DNA of 64,000 nucleotides, taken from contig JARGNO010000007.1 of NCBI GenBank assembly GCA_029213165.1, positions 1 to 64,000 on the forward strand. Direction: 5' to 3'. Position 1 is the stretch's first letter. Each line of letters begins with the position of its first letter. Shown here piece after piece: positions 28,252-38,362 of the stretch. A model generated the notes under the pieces. That model saw only the letters and a program-made list of their open reading frames with translations. It had not been told where the DNA came from and made no database searches. The position numbers and the translations under genes are program-made. This stretch comes from Minwuia sp. (GTDB taxonomy: Bacteria > Pseudomonadota > Alphaproteobacteria > Minwuiales > Minwuiaceae).

Positions 28252-28926
28252 TTGACGCCGAGCCTGCTCCATTTTGCCCTGTCACCGGCGTGTCGGCTGT
28301 TGCGGCTGGTACTGGCGGAGAAAGGCATCGGGTTCAGGCTGGAGCCGGTCAGGTTCTGGGACCGGCCGGAGGCTTTCCTGCGTCTGAGTCCGGCCGGAAC
28401 CGTGCCAGTCCTGAAGACATCGGAACAGGCCGCGGCGCTTTCCGACACACGCGCCCTGATCGAGTATCTGGAGGAAGCATTTCCGGAGCCGACACTGCTA
28501 GGCGCGGATGCGGAGACACGGGTGGAGGTCCGGCGACTGACAGGTTGGTTCGTTGACAAGTTCGAGCAGGAGGTGAGCGGACCACTGCTGCGCGAGCGGG
28601 TGCTGCGCGGGCTGATGCGCGACGGCAGTCCTGACGCGGCTGCGATCCGCGCCGCGAAATGGAATATCCAGGTCCATCTGGATTACATCGGGCATCTGGC
28701 GGTGCGCCGACGCTGGCTTGGCGGTGAGCGTTTCAGCGTCGCGGATCTGGCCGCGGCGGCCTATCTCTCGGTGCCCGACTATTTTGGCGATGTACCCTGG
28801 GACCGGAACATGCATGCGCGCGACTGGTACAGCCGCATCAAGTCCCGCCCATCCTTCCGGCCCCTGTTGCAGGACCGCATAGGCGGCTATCCGCCGCCCG
28901 CACATTATGCCGACCTCGATTTCTGA
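28252..28926 (+). CDS. Glutathione S-transferase family protein
   Basis: This 224-residue protein has an N-terminal thioredoxin-like domain (LHFALSPACRLLRLVLAEKG, GTVPVL, then the glutathione-binding DTRALIEYLEE) and an all-helical C-terminal domain. A TTG at 28252 after AAGGGTAG is the most family-like start; another TTG at 28183 would add 23 residues. It overlaps queG by 20 bases, and the GST-queG pair recurs in alphaproteobacteria. Substrate unknown. Confidence 0.83.
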   Translation: MTPSLLHFALSPACRLLRLVLAEKGIGFRLEPVRFWDRPEAFLRLSPAGTVPVLKTSEQAAALSDTRALIEYLEEAFPEPTLLGADAETRVEVRRLTGWFVDKFEQEVSGPLLRERVLRGLMRDGSPDAAAIRAAKWNIQVHLDYIGHLAVRRRWLGGERFSVADLAAAAYLSVPDYFGDVPWDRNMHARDWYSRIKSRPSFRPLLQDRIGGYPPPAHYADLDF

Positions 28927-30076
28927 ACAGGCGCGCCAGCGGGTGCGTGAAAGATTGCTGGCGCGTGCCCGGGAGGAGGGATTCGATGATGTCGGGATCA
29001 CGGGACCCTCTGGCATGGCCGGGGCGGCGAGCCGTCTGGAGCGTTTCGTCGAACTTGGACACCACGGCGACATGGACTGGCTGCGTGACCGCGCGGACTG
29101 GCGCGGTGACCCGGCACGACTGTGGCCGGAGGTGCGCAGCATCATCATGCTGGCCACCAGTTACGCCCCGCCCGTGGATCCACTGCAGAGCCTGTCCCGC
29201 CATGAGCGGGGTGCCGTGTCGGTCTATGCGGCGCGACGGGACTATCACGACGTGGTCAAGGGGCGGCTGAAACAGCTTGGTCAGTCGCTGCTGGCCGATG
29301 CGCGGCAGGTCGGCACGCCGGCGGAGATCAAGGTCTTCGTCGATACGGCCCCGGTGATGGAGAAACCGCTGGCGGCAAAGGCGGGTCTTGGCTGGCAGGG
29401 CAAGCACACCAACCTGGTCAGTCGCCGTCATGGGTCCTGGACCTTTCTCGGCGCGATCTTCACCACCCTCGACCTGCCGAAGGATGCGCCGTCAGGGGAT
29501 CACTGCGGCACCTGCAACCGCTGCCTCGACATCTGTCCGACAGGTGCATTTCCAGCGCCCTATCAACTGGACGCCACGCGCTGCATCGCCTACCTGACCG
29601 TCGAGCATCAGGGCCAGATCCCGGAGCAGTTCCGGGCTGCCATCGGCAATCGCGTCTTCGGCTGTGATGATTGTCTGGCGGTATGTCCGTGGAACCGGTT
29701 CGCGCGCGACAGCCGGGACGTCCGGCTGGCGATGCGGCAGGAACTTCACCTCGCCCCGCTGGCGGACCTGCTGGCACTGGATGACCCGGCTTTCAGGAAG
29801 CGGTTCGCCGGAACGCCGGTGAAGCGGCTGGGGCGGGCGCGGTTCCTGCGCAACGTTCTGGTGGCTGCCGGAAACGCGGGTGATCAGGGGCTGTTGCAGC
29901 AGGTCCGCTCACTGCTCGCCGACGAGTCCCCGCTGGTGCGCGGCATGGCGGTCTGGGCACTCAGCCGGATTGGCGATGCCACGCTTTTCCGTTCCGAATC
30001 CCAGCCGCGACTGGCGGCAGAGCCGGATGCCGGGGTGCGGGCGGAATGGGAAGCCGGCCAGAAGCGCCTGGCCTGA
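28907..30076 (+). CDS. queG: Epoxyqueuosine reductase QueG
   Basis: This 389-residue enzyme reduces epoxyqueuosine to queuosine in tRNA using cobalamin and FeS clusters. The ferredoxin-like part has CGTCNRCLDICPTGAF and a second motif CDDCLAVCPWNRFA, giving two [4Fe-4S] clusters. The N-terminal domain contains family blocks such as DYHDVVKGRL and AAKAGLGWQGKHTNL, and a HEAT-like stretch ends the protein. It starts inside the GST gene. It is the last step of the pathway whose QueC step is encoded 5 kb away. Confidence 0.94.
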   Translation: MPTSISEQARQRVRERLLARAREEGFDDVGITGPSGMAGAASRLERFVELGHHGDMDWLRDRADWRGDPARLWPEVRSIIMLATSYAPPVDPLQSLSRHERGAVSVYAARRDYHDVVKGRLKQLGQSLLADARQVGTPAEIKVFVDTAPVMEKPLAAKAGLGWQGKHTNLVSRRHGSWTFLGAIFTTLDLPKDAPSGDHCGTCNRCLDICPTGAFPAPYQLDATRCIAYLTVEHQGQIPEQFRAAIGNRVFGCDDCLAVCPWNRFARDSRDVRLAMRQELHLAPLADLLALDDPAFRKRFAGTPVKRLGRARFLRNVLVAAGNAGDQGLLQQVRSLLADESPLVRGMAVWALSRIGDATLFRSESQPRLAAEPDAGVRAEWEAGQKRLA

Positions 30077-30103
30077 AGCGCCTGACCTGAAACACCAGCC
30101 GGA

Positions 30104-31120
30104 TCAGGCGGCGCTGCGTCGTCTGCGGCCCTTGCGGTCGCCACGTTCGCCGGTCCGGTCGGCGCTGGCGGGTGGTGCGATCAGCGGACCGAGCCGGTCG
30201 ATGATCAGCTCCATTTCCGGGCGTTGCCCGCGTATGTGGCTGTCGATGGCGTCGCGCATGGCGCGGACATGCTCCGGTGTGGTGCCACAGCAGCCGCCGA
30301 TGATGCGAACACCGCAATCCATGGCGAGGCGTGCGTAGTCGGCCATCAGTTCCGGTGTGCCCGTATAGACAACACTGTCGCCGCGAATCTGCGGAATGCC
30401 GCAGTTGGCCTTGGCCACCACCACATGGTCCCCGGTCGGCATGTCCTGGATCGCGAGCAGCAAATCGGAGGCCCCGACACCGCAGTTGGCGCCGAAGGCG
30501 ACCGGCTCCTGCGCCAGGTCAGCGGTTACAGTGGCCAGGTCCGCAGGGGGCAGCCCCATCATGGTGCGCCCGGCGGTGTCGAAGCTGGCAGTATAGACAT
30601 AGGGCAGGCCGACATTGATTGCGGCTTCCGCGGCTGCCTGCATCTCCTCCGGCGCGGACATGGTCTCGATCCAGGCGACATCGGCACCGCCTGCCTTCAG
30701 CCCGGTGATCTGATCGGTGAAGGCGGCGACGGCATCGTCGTAGGTCATTGATCCCAGCGGCACCAGCAACTCGCCGGTCGGGCCAACGGAACCGGCAACG
30801 ACAACGGGGCGGGCGGCTTCGGCCACTACTTCCCGGGCCAGCTTTGCGGCAGCCTCGTTCAGTTCCACCACCCGGTCCTGCAGGTTGTGAAGCTTCAGGC
30901 GAAAGGCCGTGCCGCCGAAGCTGTTTGTCAGGATGATGTCAGATCCGGCATCCACGAAACCGCGATAGAGCGCGCGCACCTTGTCCGGTTCGGCAATGTT
31001 CCAGTCCTCCGGCGCGTGACCGGCGGGCAACCCCAAAGCAAACATGTTGGTTCCGGTGGCACCATCGGCCAGCAGCACGTCCCGTTCGGCAAGCAGTTTC
31101 TCAAGCACGGCGATACTCAT
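30104..31120 (-). CDS. Homocysteine/betaine S-methyltransferase family protein (BmtA-like)
   Basis: This 338-residue protein is a zinc methyltransferase of the homocysteine S-methyltransferase fold. It has DGATGTNMF at the start, a first zinc Cys in GANCGVG, and a pair in GGCCGTTPEH. Proteins like this are annotated in alphaproteobacteria as betaine:homocysteine methyltransferases. The C-terminal ~20 residues are basic and end RRRRSAA, identical to the end of the methyl-THF methyltransferase at 53 kb. Two ATGACATGT repeats lie just upstream of the start. The donor (betaine, S-methylmethionine or a corrinoid) is not certain. Confidence 0.85.
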   Translation of the reverse strand: MSIAVLEKLLAERDVLLADGATGTNMFALGLPAGHAPEDWNIAEPDKVRALYRGFVDAGSDIILTNSFGGTAFRLKLHNLQDRVVELNEAAAKLAREVVAEAARPVVVAGSVGPTGELLVPLGSMTYDDAVAAFTDQITGLKAGGADVAWIETMSAPEEMQAAAEAAINVGLPYVYTASFDTAGRTMMGLPPADLATVTADLAQEPVAFGANCGVGASDLLLAIQDMPTGDHVVVAKANCGIPQIRGDSVVYTGTPELMADYARLAMDCGVRIIGGCCGTTPEHVRAMRDAIDSHIRGQRPEMELIIDRLGPLIAPPASADRTGERGDRKGRRRRSAA

Positions 31121-31124
31121 TCTG

Positions 31125-31154
31125 ATGACATGTCGATTTCTTTATATGACATGT
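31125..31154. promoter_or_regulatory. Paired ATGACATGT repeats upstream of the methyltransferase
   Basis: Two identical 9-base sequences (31125-31133 and 31146-31154) are 21 bases apart centre to centre, two helical turns, and lie 5-34 bases upstream of the start codon. The pair also forms an inverted repeat CATGTC/GACATG. This is a candidate operator for an unknown regulator. Confidence 0.45.
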
Positions 31155-31226
31155 GTGGCAGAATCATCTGTCCTGATTGCGAAGGAAGGCACCACCAATG
31201 CGACAGCCTTTGGCCAGTGTCTTGGC

Positions 31227-32699
31227 TCAGGTGCCAAACCGGGGTTGCATCTCAGTTTCGATGTCTGCATTCGGCAGGCGAACGATCGCACAGGTCCCCT
31301 TGCCGGGCTGGCTCTCCAGGGTCAGCGTACCGCCATGCCGTTCCACCAGCTCGCGCGAAATGGTCAATCCCAGACCCGTTCCATGATCGACCTTTCGGGC
31401 CACGCCCGCTGCTTCGGCCTGACGGAACGGATCGAACACCAGGGCCAGGTCGGCCGGGTCGATGCCGACACCATTGTCGCTGATGATCAGCAACAGGGCA
31501 CCCGTCCCGTCCAGTTCCCAGGTCAGGCGCACATGCCCGCCGTCCGGCGTGAACTTGATGGCATTTGACCCCAGGTTGATCATGACCTGTTTCATGCGGA
31601 ACGGGTCGAAGGTCGCATGGACCCCGTTCGCGGGCGTGATCTCCAGCCTCTGGTGCCTGCGGTCGGCCAGTGGACTGAGGACCTTTCGCACTTCGCCCAG
31701 ATGCTCGTCGAGGCTGGCGCGCTCCGGCGCCACGACGAGGTTCTGTTGCTCCACGCTGGACATGTCCAGCAGGTCGTCGACCAGACGCAACAGGTGACGT
31801 CCGCTGCCGGATATGTCGTCGACATACCCGGAATAGCTTGCGTTGCCGACGGGGCCATGGACCTGCTGCTGCATCAGTTCGGAAAACCCGATGATGGCAT
31901 TCAGTGGGGTTCTGAGCTCGTGGCTCATGGAATCAAAGAACCGCGACCGGGCCTCACCCTGGCTGACGGCGCGGGCGCGGGCATCCTCCAGATTGTCAGC
32001 CATTTCCTGCAGTTCGGTTGAGCGCATCAAGGCTGCGGAAAGGCGCCGGTGCGCATCGCGTCCGAGAAGCAGCAGGTAGAGGCCGTAGAGCGGATAGACG
32101 GCTGATGCGAGCGTAGCCAGTTCGGAGTGAAAGCCGAGCATCAGTGCCTCGGCCGCGATCAGTACCGCGACCGACGGTATCAGGAACACCATCATGTGGG
32201 GGCCGAGGTTGACGAGGTAGGTCGTCAGATGCCCCAGTATGACGATCATCACCAGGGCCTGGACCGCCACATTCTCCTCGGACCAGGCAGCGTACATGAA
32301 ACTGATCCAGACCATGCCGTTCATCAGGTAAAGCATGGTGAGCCGCCAACGCCATGGGCGCACCCTGATCTGTTGAGGGTCAGTCTTCTGAAGCCGTCGA
32401 CCGGTCAGGACCATCGTCGGAATCCAGACAGCGAAAACCGCGTACCAGAGCCAGACCCGACCCGGATGTGTCGCGTCGAACAATGCGAGTGGTGAATCAA
32501 GGAAGAGGCAGAGGATGAGGCCGAAGAATGCCGCGCTGAACGCATCGATCTGACACTGGCGCGCGAGCATCAGCAGTTGCTGACGCTCCACCGCCTCCCG
32601 ATCAATCAGCAGGCCACCGATGCGGCGGCGCAGGCGGTTGAAACGCCTGCGTTGCTTGCGCCAGCTTGACGGGATGTCGGTGCCGGTTGCCTCAGTCAT
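31227..32699 (-). CDS. Membrane sensor histidine kinase, tandem paralogue B
   Basis: This 490-residue kinase has a basic N-terminus and about six membrane segments between residues 50 and 215, with HLTTYLVNLG at 157-166. A short linker helix leads to HisKA with phospho-acceptor His260 and a HATPase_c domain (NLGSNAIKF, DNGVGI, GTGLGL). There is no periplasmic sensor domain of note, so sensing probably occurs in the membrane. It overlaps the upstream paralogue by 8 bases. No response regulator is nearby. Confidence 0.9.
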   Translation of the reverse strand: MTEATGTDIPSSWRKQRRRFNRLRRRIGGLLIDREAVERQQLLMLARQCQIDAFSAAFFGLILCLFLDSPLALFDATHPGRVWLWYAVFAVWIPTMVLTGRRLQKTDPQQIRVRPWRWRLTMLYLMNGMVWISFMYAAWSEENVAVQALVMIVILGHLTTYLVNLGPHMMVFLIPSVAVLIAAEALMLGFHSELATLASAVYPLYGLYLLLLGRDAHRRLSAALMRSTELQEMADNLEDARARAVSQGEARSRFFDSMSHELRTPLNAIIGFSELMQQQVHGPVGNASYSGYVDDISGSGRHLLRLVDDLLDMSSVEQQNLVVAPERASLDEHLGEVRKVLSPLADRRHQRLEITPANGVHATFDPFRMKQVMINLGSNAIKFTPDGGHVRLTWELDGTGALLLIISDNGVGIDPADLALVFDPFRQAEAAGVARKVDHGTGLGLTISRELVERHGGTLTLESQPGKGTCAIVRLPNADIETEMQPRFGT

Positions 32700-34143
32700 C
32701 GGTCCGTGCCTGCTGCCTGTCCAGCAGCGCCCCGGGCAGGGACAGGGTCACGGTGGTTCCCAGCCCGACTTCGCTTTCGATGCGAAGACTGCCGCCATGC
32801 AGTTCCACCATTTCCCGTGAGACCGCCAGCCCCAGGCCGGTGCCATTGCCTTGCTGCCGGGTCAGTTCGCGTGGCTTTGCATTGGCCATGGGGTCAATGA
32901 TGCGCGAGAGGTCTTCGGGTGAGATGCCAACGCCTTCATCCTGCACTGAAATCAGCAGCGTATTGCCCGGCCGTTCCTCCGCCGTGACGCTGACATGACC
33001 GCCCGGATCGCTGAAGTTGATGGCATTGCTGCCGATATTGACCAGCACCTGCAGCATCCGGATCGGGTCAAGCGAGACTCTTGTTCCTGCGGGCACGTTC
33101 AGGACGAAACGGACGTTCTTCTCGCGCGCGGCCGGCAGCAATGCCGCGCCCGCTTCCTCCAGAAGTGCATCCAGTTCGACCTCCGCGCGACGGATCTCCA
33201 TGCGCTGGTGGTGCGCGCTCGACAGATCAAGCAGGTCGTTCACCAGTTGCAGCAGGTGATGGCCGCTCTTGTGGATGTCCTGCACATACCCGCTGTAGCG
33301 CGGAGACCCGAGCTCACCGTGAATCCGGTGCATCATCATCTCCGCGAACCCGATGATCGCGTTCAGGGGCGTGCGCAGTTCGTGGCTCATCGACGCGAAG
33401 AAACTGTATCGGGCCTGACCGGCAGCCACCGCTTCCGCGCGGGCGACTTCCAGATCGTCGGCCATGCTCTTCAGTTCCATGCTGCGCCGCAGGCTTTCGC
33501 CCAGTCGCCGGTTCGCATCGTAACCCAGCACCAGCAGGTAGATGCTGAACATGGGAAACACGACGCCGATCAGGGTGGCGATGTCGGAAGGCTTGCCCAG
33601 CAGCAGGATCTCGCTGAACACGGCGACGGTGACCGTCGTGGTCAGGAACGACAGCAGGTGTGACCCCAGATTGACCAGATAGGTGGTCAGATGCGCGATG
33701 ACGACCAGCAGCACGAACGCCTGTGTTGCCGCACTTTCCTCCGCCCAGGCGAAGTGCAGCAGCAGGCTCCACAGGATGCCGTTCGCGCCATAGAGCGCCA
33801 TGAAAACGAACCGCCAGTGACGCAGCGAAAAATGTTCGGGCGCGCGCTTCAGCAGCCGGCTCCCGGAGACGAACATGACCGGCGAGAGGCAGATGAACAG
33901 AACGAACCAGGTGATCGCGCCGGGGGCGGATTCCTTGGTGGCCAGCAATGTCGGCAAGCTCAGGACAACAGTGATCAAGCCGCCGAACACGATCCGCGTG
34001 ACGCTGTCGACGCGAATGCGCCGGGCCATCATGATGATCTGCTCGCGCTCGATCTCCGGGGCATCAAGCACGGCCCGCAGCAGCCGTGCGAAAGGCCCTG
34101 CGTCAATCAAGGCCGAACGTGGGGCGGGGTTGACCGGTTGCAT
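32692..34143 (-). CDS. Membrane sensor histidine kinase, tandem paralogue A
   Basis: This 483-residue protein has the same architecture as the gene that follows it, including an identical HLTTYLVNLG at 151-160 in the membrane domain. His254 is the phospho-acceptor, and the ATPase domain has NIGSNAINF, DEGVGI and GTGLGL. ATG 34143 is preferred, with CAGGA upstream; a TTG at 34170 would add nine residues. The two genes look like an ancient tandem duplication kept in one operon, possibly forming heterodimers (inference). Confidence 0.9.
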   Translation of the reverse strand: MQPVNPAPRSALIDAGPFARLLRAVLDAPEIEREQIIMMARRIRVDSVTRIVFGGLITVVLSLPTLLATKESAPGAITWFVLFICLSPVMFVSGSRLLKRAPEHFSLRHWRFVFMALYGANGILWSLLLHFAWAEESAATQAFVLLVVIAHLTTYLVNLGSHLLSFLTTTVTVAVFSEILLLGKPSDIATLIGVVFPMFSIYLLVLGYDANRRLGESLRRSMELKSMADDLEVARAEAVAAGQARYSFFASMSHELRTPLNAIIGFAEMMMHRIHGELGSPRYSGYVQDIHKSGHHLLQLVNDLLDLSSAHHQRMEIRRAEVELDALLEEAGAALLPAAREKNVRFVLNVPAGTRVSLDPIRMLQVLVNIGSNAINFSDPGGHVSVTAEERPGNTLLISVQDEGVGISPEDLSRIIDPMANAKPRELTRQQGNGTGLGLAVSREMVELHGGSLRIESEVGLGTTVTLSLPGALLDRQQARTDD

Positions 34144-34220
34144 GACCGCATTCCTGCACGGCAGGCGCAAAGAAATGGTAAATCACGACGGCTTGGGTTG
34201 GCCGGTCGCCAATTGGCCGT

Positions 34221-34793
34221 TCAGGCGGCTTCCATGCCGATCCGCGCATCGCGGCGGCGCAGCCAGTGGATCACCGGCAGGGCCAGCAGCACCATCCAGA
34301 ACTTTCCGATGACCTGGCCGGACAGGAAGTCGAGGCTGCCGAAGGCGAGATAGAGGAATATGACGCTGTCGACCAGTAATCCGACGATACTGGAGAGCAC
34401 GACGGCGAGCATCAGCCGCTTCTTCTGGAGTGGCGTGTAGACAGCCATGTCCGCACCTTCCGACAGGAAGAAGGCAAAGGCCGAGGCGAAGACCAGTGCC
34501 GGGGGCGCGACCATGCCTGAAAGGACCGCGCCTGCCACTATGGCCCCCAGCGCCCACCCGGGGCCGAGGCGGCGCTGGATGATGTCGCGCAGCACTAGCG
34601 CGAGGCCTATCATCAGCACGCCGCTTGGGGCCGAGATTCCAGGTGCGACCGGGATCAGGCAGGGGCCATCCTTCAGACAGACGGTCCCGACGTTGCCGAT
34701 CAGCCAGTTTGCCGCCGGAATGCACAGGGCAAAGCCAATGAGAGCGATCAGGCCCTCTCTGGATCTCTTGCGTTCCAATTCTTCAGTCTTCAC
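34221..34793 (-). CDS. VUT-family transporter, probable queuosine-precursor uptake protein
   Basis: This 190-residue membrane protein has about six segments and the VUT/YhhQ family (PF02592) block IGLALVLRDIIQRRLGPG. YhhQ-type proteins import queuosine precursors such as preQ0 or preQ1. The start is GTG at 34793, 36 bases after queC on the same strand, which supports this substrate. It lies third in mutS-queC-VUT. Confidence 0.82.
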   Translation of the reverse strand: MKTEELERKRSREGLIALIGFALCIPAANWLIGNVGTVCLKDGPCLIPVAPGISAPSGVLMIGLALVLRDIIQRRLGPGWALGAIVAGAVLSGMVAPPALVFASAFAFFLSEGADMAVYTPLQKKRLMLAVVLSSIVGLLVDSVIFLYLAFGSLDFLSGQVIGKFWMVLLALPVIHWLRRRDARIGMEAA

Positions 34794-34829
34794 GGCGCTT
34801 TTCCGGCTTCTGATGCCAATGACCGTTGG

Positions 34830-35531
34830 TCATTGGCTTCGATACGCCAGATAGCCGCGGCTCCGCAAGTCGCAAGCAGGACATTCTCCGCATCCGCGTC
34901 CCCACGCGTTCACGACGCTGGTCGCCCCCATGTAGCAGGACAGCGAGTGATCGCGAATCAGGGCTACCAGCCTTTCACCACCCAGTGTTTCCGCCAGTTG
35001 CCATGTCGCAGCCTTGTCGAGCCACATCAGGGGGGTCTCCAGCACGAAACGGCGATCCATGCCCAGTCCCAGCGCCACCTGCAGCGCCTTGATGGTGTCA
35101 TCGCGACAATCGGGATAACCGGAATAGTCCGTCTCGCACATGCCACCGACGACATGGCGCAGTCCCCGCCGATAGGCCAGCGCCGCCGCCATGGTCAGGA
35201 ACACGATATTGCGGCCTGGCACGAAGGTATTGGGCAGGCCATCCGCCTGCATGGCGATCGCGGTCTCGCGTGTCAGCGCGGTATCGGATATCTGGCCAAG
35301 CAGGCCGAGGTCGAGCAGGTGGTCGTCACCCAGTCGCGCAGCCCAGTCGGTATTCATCGCGGCGATGGCATCCCGCAGATGGGCACGGAAGTCGAGCTCG
35401 ACCACATGACGCTGGCCGTAGTCGAAACCGATGGTCTCCACATGCCGGAACCGGTCGAGTGCCCAGGCCAGACAGGTTGCGGAGTCCTGGCCGCCCGAAA
35501 GCAACACCAGTGCCCGGTCACTCTGCATCAT
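34830..35531 (-). CDS. queC: 7-cyano-7-deazaguanine synthase QueC
   Basis: This 233-residue enzyme converts carboxy-deazaguanine to preQ0 with ATP and ammonia. The PP-loop is [12 protein letters not shown] near the N-terminus. Zinc ligands are in GCGECPACD near the C-terminus, with family block [12 protein letters not shown] between. The start codon pair ATG-ATG at 35531/35528 follows GGAGG; the first is used. It overlaps the end of mutS by 14 bases, so expression is probably coupled to mutS. No queD, queE or queF is in the window. Confidence 0.93.
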   Translation of the reverse strand: MMQSDRALVLLSGGQDSATCLAWALDRFRHVETIGFDYGQRHVVELDFRAHLRDAIAAMNTDWAARLGDDHLLDLGLLGQISDTALTRETAIAMQADGLPNTFVPGRNIVFLTMAAALAYRRGLRHVVGGMCETDYSGYPDCRDDTIKALQVALGLGMDRRFVLETPLMWLDKAATWQLAETLGGERLVALIRDHSLSCYMGATSVVNAWGRGCGECPACDLRSRGYLAYRSQ

Positions 35532-38196
35532 CGGTATCCTCCAGCATGTCGCGCAGACGATAGAGGGCCTCCAGAGCGTCCCGGGGGGACATGTCGTCAG
35601 GGCGCAGGGCATCGACTGCCTGCCGCAGCTTGGTGTCTGTCGGGTCGGCAGTCTGGGTCGGGGCAGGTGCAGCAGCGAACAACGGCAGGTCGTCGGCGAA
35701 ACTGACCTTCCGCCGTCCGCCGCCCTCGGCCTCCAGACGTTTGAGCACCGCCTCGGCGCGTCGGATTACGGCGGCGGGCAGGCCCGCCAGCCGCGCCACC
35801 TGCACGCCATAGGACCGGTCGGCGGCCCCCGGAATGACCTGATGCAGGAACCGGATGCTGCCTTTCCACTCCATGACGCGCATGGTGCGGCAGGTAACCT
35901 GTTCCAGCCGCTCCGCCAGTGCTGTCAGTTCATGATAATGGGTGGCGAACAGCCCCCGGCAGCGGTTGGTTTCATGCAGCGCCTCGACCGTGGCCCAGGC
36001 GATGGCCAGGCCATCATATGTCGCGGTGCCACGTCCGATTTCGTCCAGGATGACCAGACTGCGCGCGCTCGCCTGGTTCAGGATGGCGGCGGTCTCCACC
36101 ATTTCGACCATGAAGGTGGAACGCCCCCGCGCCAGGTCATCAGCGGCCCCGACCCGGCTGAACAGCCTGTCGACCGTACCGATCCGGGCGGCGGTGGCGG
36201 GTACGAAGCTGCCCATCTGCGCCAGAATGGCGATCAGGGCATTCTGGCGCAGGAATGTCGATTTGCCCGCCATGTTGGGGCCGGTCAGAAGCCACAGCCG
36301 TCCGGGGGAGGTGTCCGCCTCGTCTCCGTTGGCGAACGGCCCGAGGTCGCTGTCATTGGGCTGGAATCCGGCTCCGTCGTCGGGGGTCGCAAAGGCCTCT
36401 ACAACCGGATGCCGACCCGCCTCGATCCGGAAATCCAGTGACCCGTCGACCACGGGGCGGCAATAGTCTGCTTCCCGCGCCAGTTCGGCCAGTCCGGCGG
36501 CCACGTCCAGCGCTGCAATGGCGGACGCGGTGGTGGCCAGCGCGCCTGCCTGCGCCAGTACCGCATCGGCAAGCGACCTGAAATGTGTCTCCTCCAGCGC
36601 CAGCGCCCGGTCGCCGGCAGACCGGATCCTGCCCTCCAGTTCGCCCAGCTCTGTCGTGGTGAAACGCATTGCCTGCGCCATGGTCTGGCGATGAATGAAA
36701 TCGTCACCCAGCCGGTCGGCATGGCGTTGTGCCACCTCGACGAAGAAGCCCAGCACGTTGTTGTGCTTGACCTTCAGCGACGCGACGCCGGTTGCCTCGG
36801 CATAGCGCTTCTGCAGCGCGGCGATCAGGCGTCGGCTCTCGTCACGCAGGCTGCGCAGTTCGTCCAGCGTCGGGTCGAAGCCGTCGCGGATGAAGCCGCC
36901 ATCCCGGCGTTGCAGCGGCGGTTCCTCGACCAGCGCATCGCGCAGGCGGTCGATCAGTTCACCATGACCGATCAGGGCTGCGGCGTGATGGGTGACGCCC
37001 GCAGGACCGTCACTGCCGAGAACGTCACGGGCGACCGTTGCCGCCAGCAGGCCGTCGCGCAGGTGTGCCAGGTCGCGCGGTCCGCCCCGGTCCAGTCCCA
37101 GCCGCGACAGGGCGCGCTCGATATCCGGCGCGCGCCGTATGGCGTCACGCAGATCCTGCCGTCGCGTGTCTCCATCGGCAAAGAACTGCACCATGTCGAG
37201 GCGCTGGTCGATCGCTGCCGGATCGGTGAGCGGTCCGGCGAGATCCGTGGCGAGGCGCCGCCCGCCCGCACCGGTCACGGTACGGTCAATGACCGAGAGC
37301 AGGCTGCCCCGACGCTCACCCGACAGGGTTTCCGTCAGTTCGAGGTTCCGCCGTGTTGCCGGATCGAGACCCATCGTGGTCCCCGTGTCTTCCCGTACCG
37401 GTGTCCGGATCGGCGGCAGCCGTCCCTTCTGGGTCAGCTCGACGTAGTCGACCACCGCGCCGGCTGCCGCGACTTCAACCCGCTGAAAGGCCCCGAAACC
37501 GTCAAGGGTGCCGACACCGAACAGCGCCGCGAGGCGCTTCTGTCCGCTCTGGCTGTCAAACCGGGGGGCGGGGAGGGGCGTGAAACAGTCGGACCAGTCA
37601 CCGATCTGTTCGTCCAGTGGCTCCAGCAGCGTCTCCGGCACCAGGATCTCGCCCGGACCCAGCCGGGCCAGTTCCGCGCCGAGTTGCTCCACCGCAACGC
37701 AGGTCGTGCGCAGTTCCCCGGTGGACATGTCCAGCCAGGCCAGGCCGAACGTGGCACTCCGCCCGTTGCCGCTGCGGGCCAGCGCCAGCAGGTAGTTGTT
37801 GCGCCGCGCGTCCAGCAGCGAATCCTCGGTCAGTGTTCCGGCGGTGACCAGCCGCACCACATCACGGCGCACGACAGACTTCGATCCGCGCTTCTTCGCT
37901 TCCGCAGGGTCCTCCGTCTGTTCACAGACAGCTACCCGGAAGCCGTCACGGATCAGCCGTGCCAGATACTGGTCGGCGGCGTGGACCGGCACGCCGCACA
38001 TCGGGATGTCCTCGCCCAGATGCTTGCCGCGTCTGGTCAGTGCGATGTCGAGGCTGGCTGCGGCCTGCCGGGCATCATCGAAGAACAGTTCGTAGAAGTC
38101 GCCCATGCGATAGAACAGCAGCGCACCGGGATGGGCTGCCTTGATCTCCAGATACTGCACCATCATGGGTGTCGGCTGGTCGGCGGCGGCGTTCAT
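35518..38196 (-). CDS. mutS: DNA mismatch repair protein MutS
   Basis: This 892-residue protein has the mismatch-reading Phe-x-Glu motif in [11 protein letters not shown] near the N-terminus. The Walker A motif is GPNMAGKST and Walker B with the ABC signature is [16 protein letters not shown]. Length and domains match full MutS1. The start is taken as ATG 38196 ([10 protein letters not shown]); ATG 38208 is four codons upstream. The frame stays open to 38337 but is not family-like there. It precedes queC with overlap. Confidence 0.95.
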   Translation of the reverse strand: MNAAADQPTPMMVQYLEIKAAHPGALLFYRMGDFYELFFDDARQAAASLDIALTRRGKHLGEDIPMCGVPVHAADQYLARLIRDGFRVAVCEQTEDPAEAKKRGSKSVVRRDVVRLVTAGTLTEDSLLDARRNNYLLALARSGNGRSATFGLAWLDMSTGELRTTCVAVEQLGAELARLGPGEILVPETLLEPLDEQIGDWSDCFTPLPAPRFDSQSGQKRLAALFGVGTLDGFGAFQRVEVAAAGAVVDYVELTQKGRLPPIRTPVREDTGTTMGLDPATRRNLELTETLSGERRGSLLSVIDRTVTGAGGRRLATDLAGPLTDPAAIDQRLDMVQFFADGDTRRQDLRDAIRRAPDIERALSRLGLDRGGPRDLAHLRDGLLAATVARDVLGSDGPAGVTHHAAALIGHGELIDRLRDALVEEPPLQRRDGGFIRDGFDPTLDELRSLRDESRRLIAALQKRYAEATGVASLKVKHNNVLGFFVEVAQRHADRLGDDFIHRQTMAQAMRFTTTELGELEGRIRSAGDRALALEETHFRSLADAVLAQAGALATTASAIAALDVAAGLAELAREADYCRPVVDGSLDFRIEAGRHPVVEAFATPDDGAGFQPNDSDLGPFANGDEADTSPGRLWLLTGPNMAGKSTFLRQNALIAILAQMGSFVPATAARIGTVDRLFSRVGAADDLARGRSTFMVEMVETAAILNQASARSLVILDEIGRGTATYDGLAIAWATVEALHETNRCRGLFATHYHELTALAERLEQVTCRTMRVMEWKGSIRFLHQVIPGAADRSYGVQVARLAGLPAAVIRRAEAVLKRLEAEGGGRRKVSFADDLPLFAAAPAPTQTADPTDTKLRQAVDALRPDDMSPRDALEALYRLRDMLEDTDDAE

Positions 38197-38261
38197 GCCC
38201 TGGATCATTCCCCTGTCTGATTGCGGCACCGGCCCGCTTCCCCACCCGCGGCCCGGCGCGA

Positions 38262-38279
38262 TTCCATCATTTGATGGAA
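38262..38279. promoter_or_regulatory. Perfect palindrome upstream of mutS
   Basis: TTCCATCA-TT-TGATGGAA is an inverted repeat with 8-base arms, 66-83 bases upstream of the mutS start and after the acyl-CoA ligase gene. It has no T-run, so an operator is more likely than a terminator. The regulator is unknown. Confidence 0.4.
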
Positions 38280-38362
38280 CGATCCAAGTACCTGCAACTG
38301 CATCTCTCTGTCGGACCCGGACGGGACCGAAGGTCACTGCGTAGCGGTCAATGGGACTGGCT

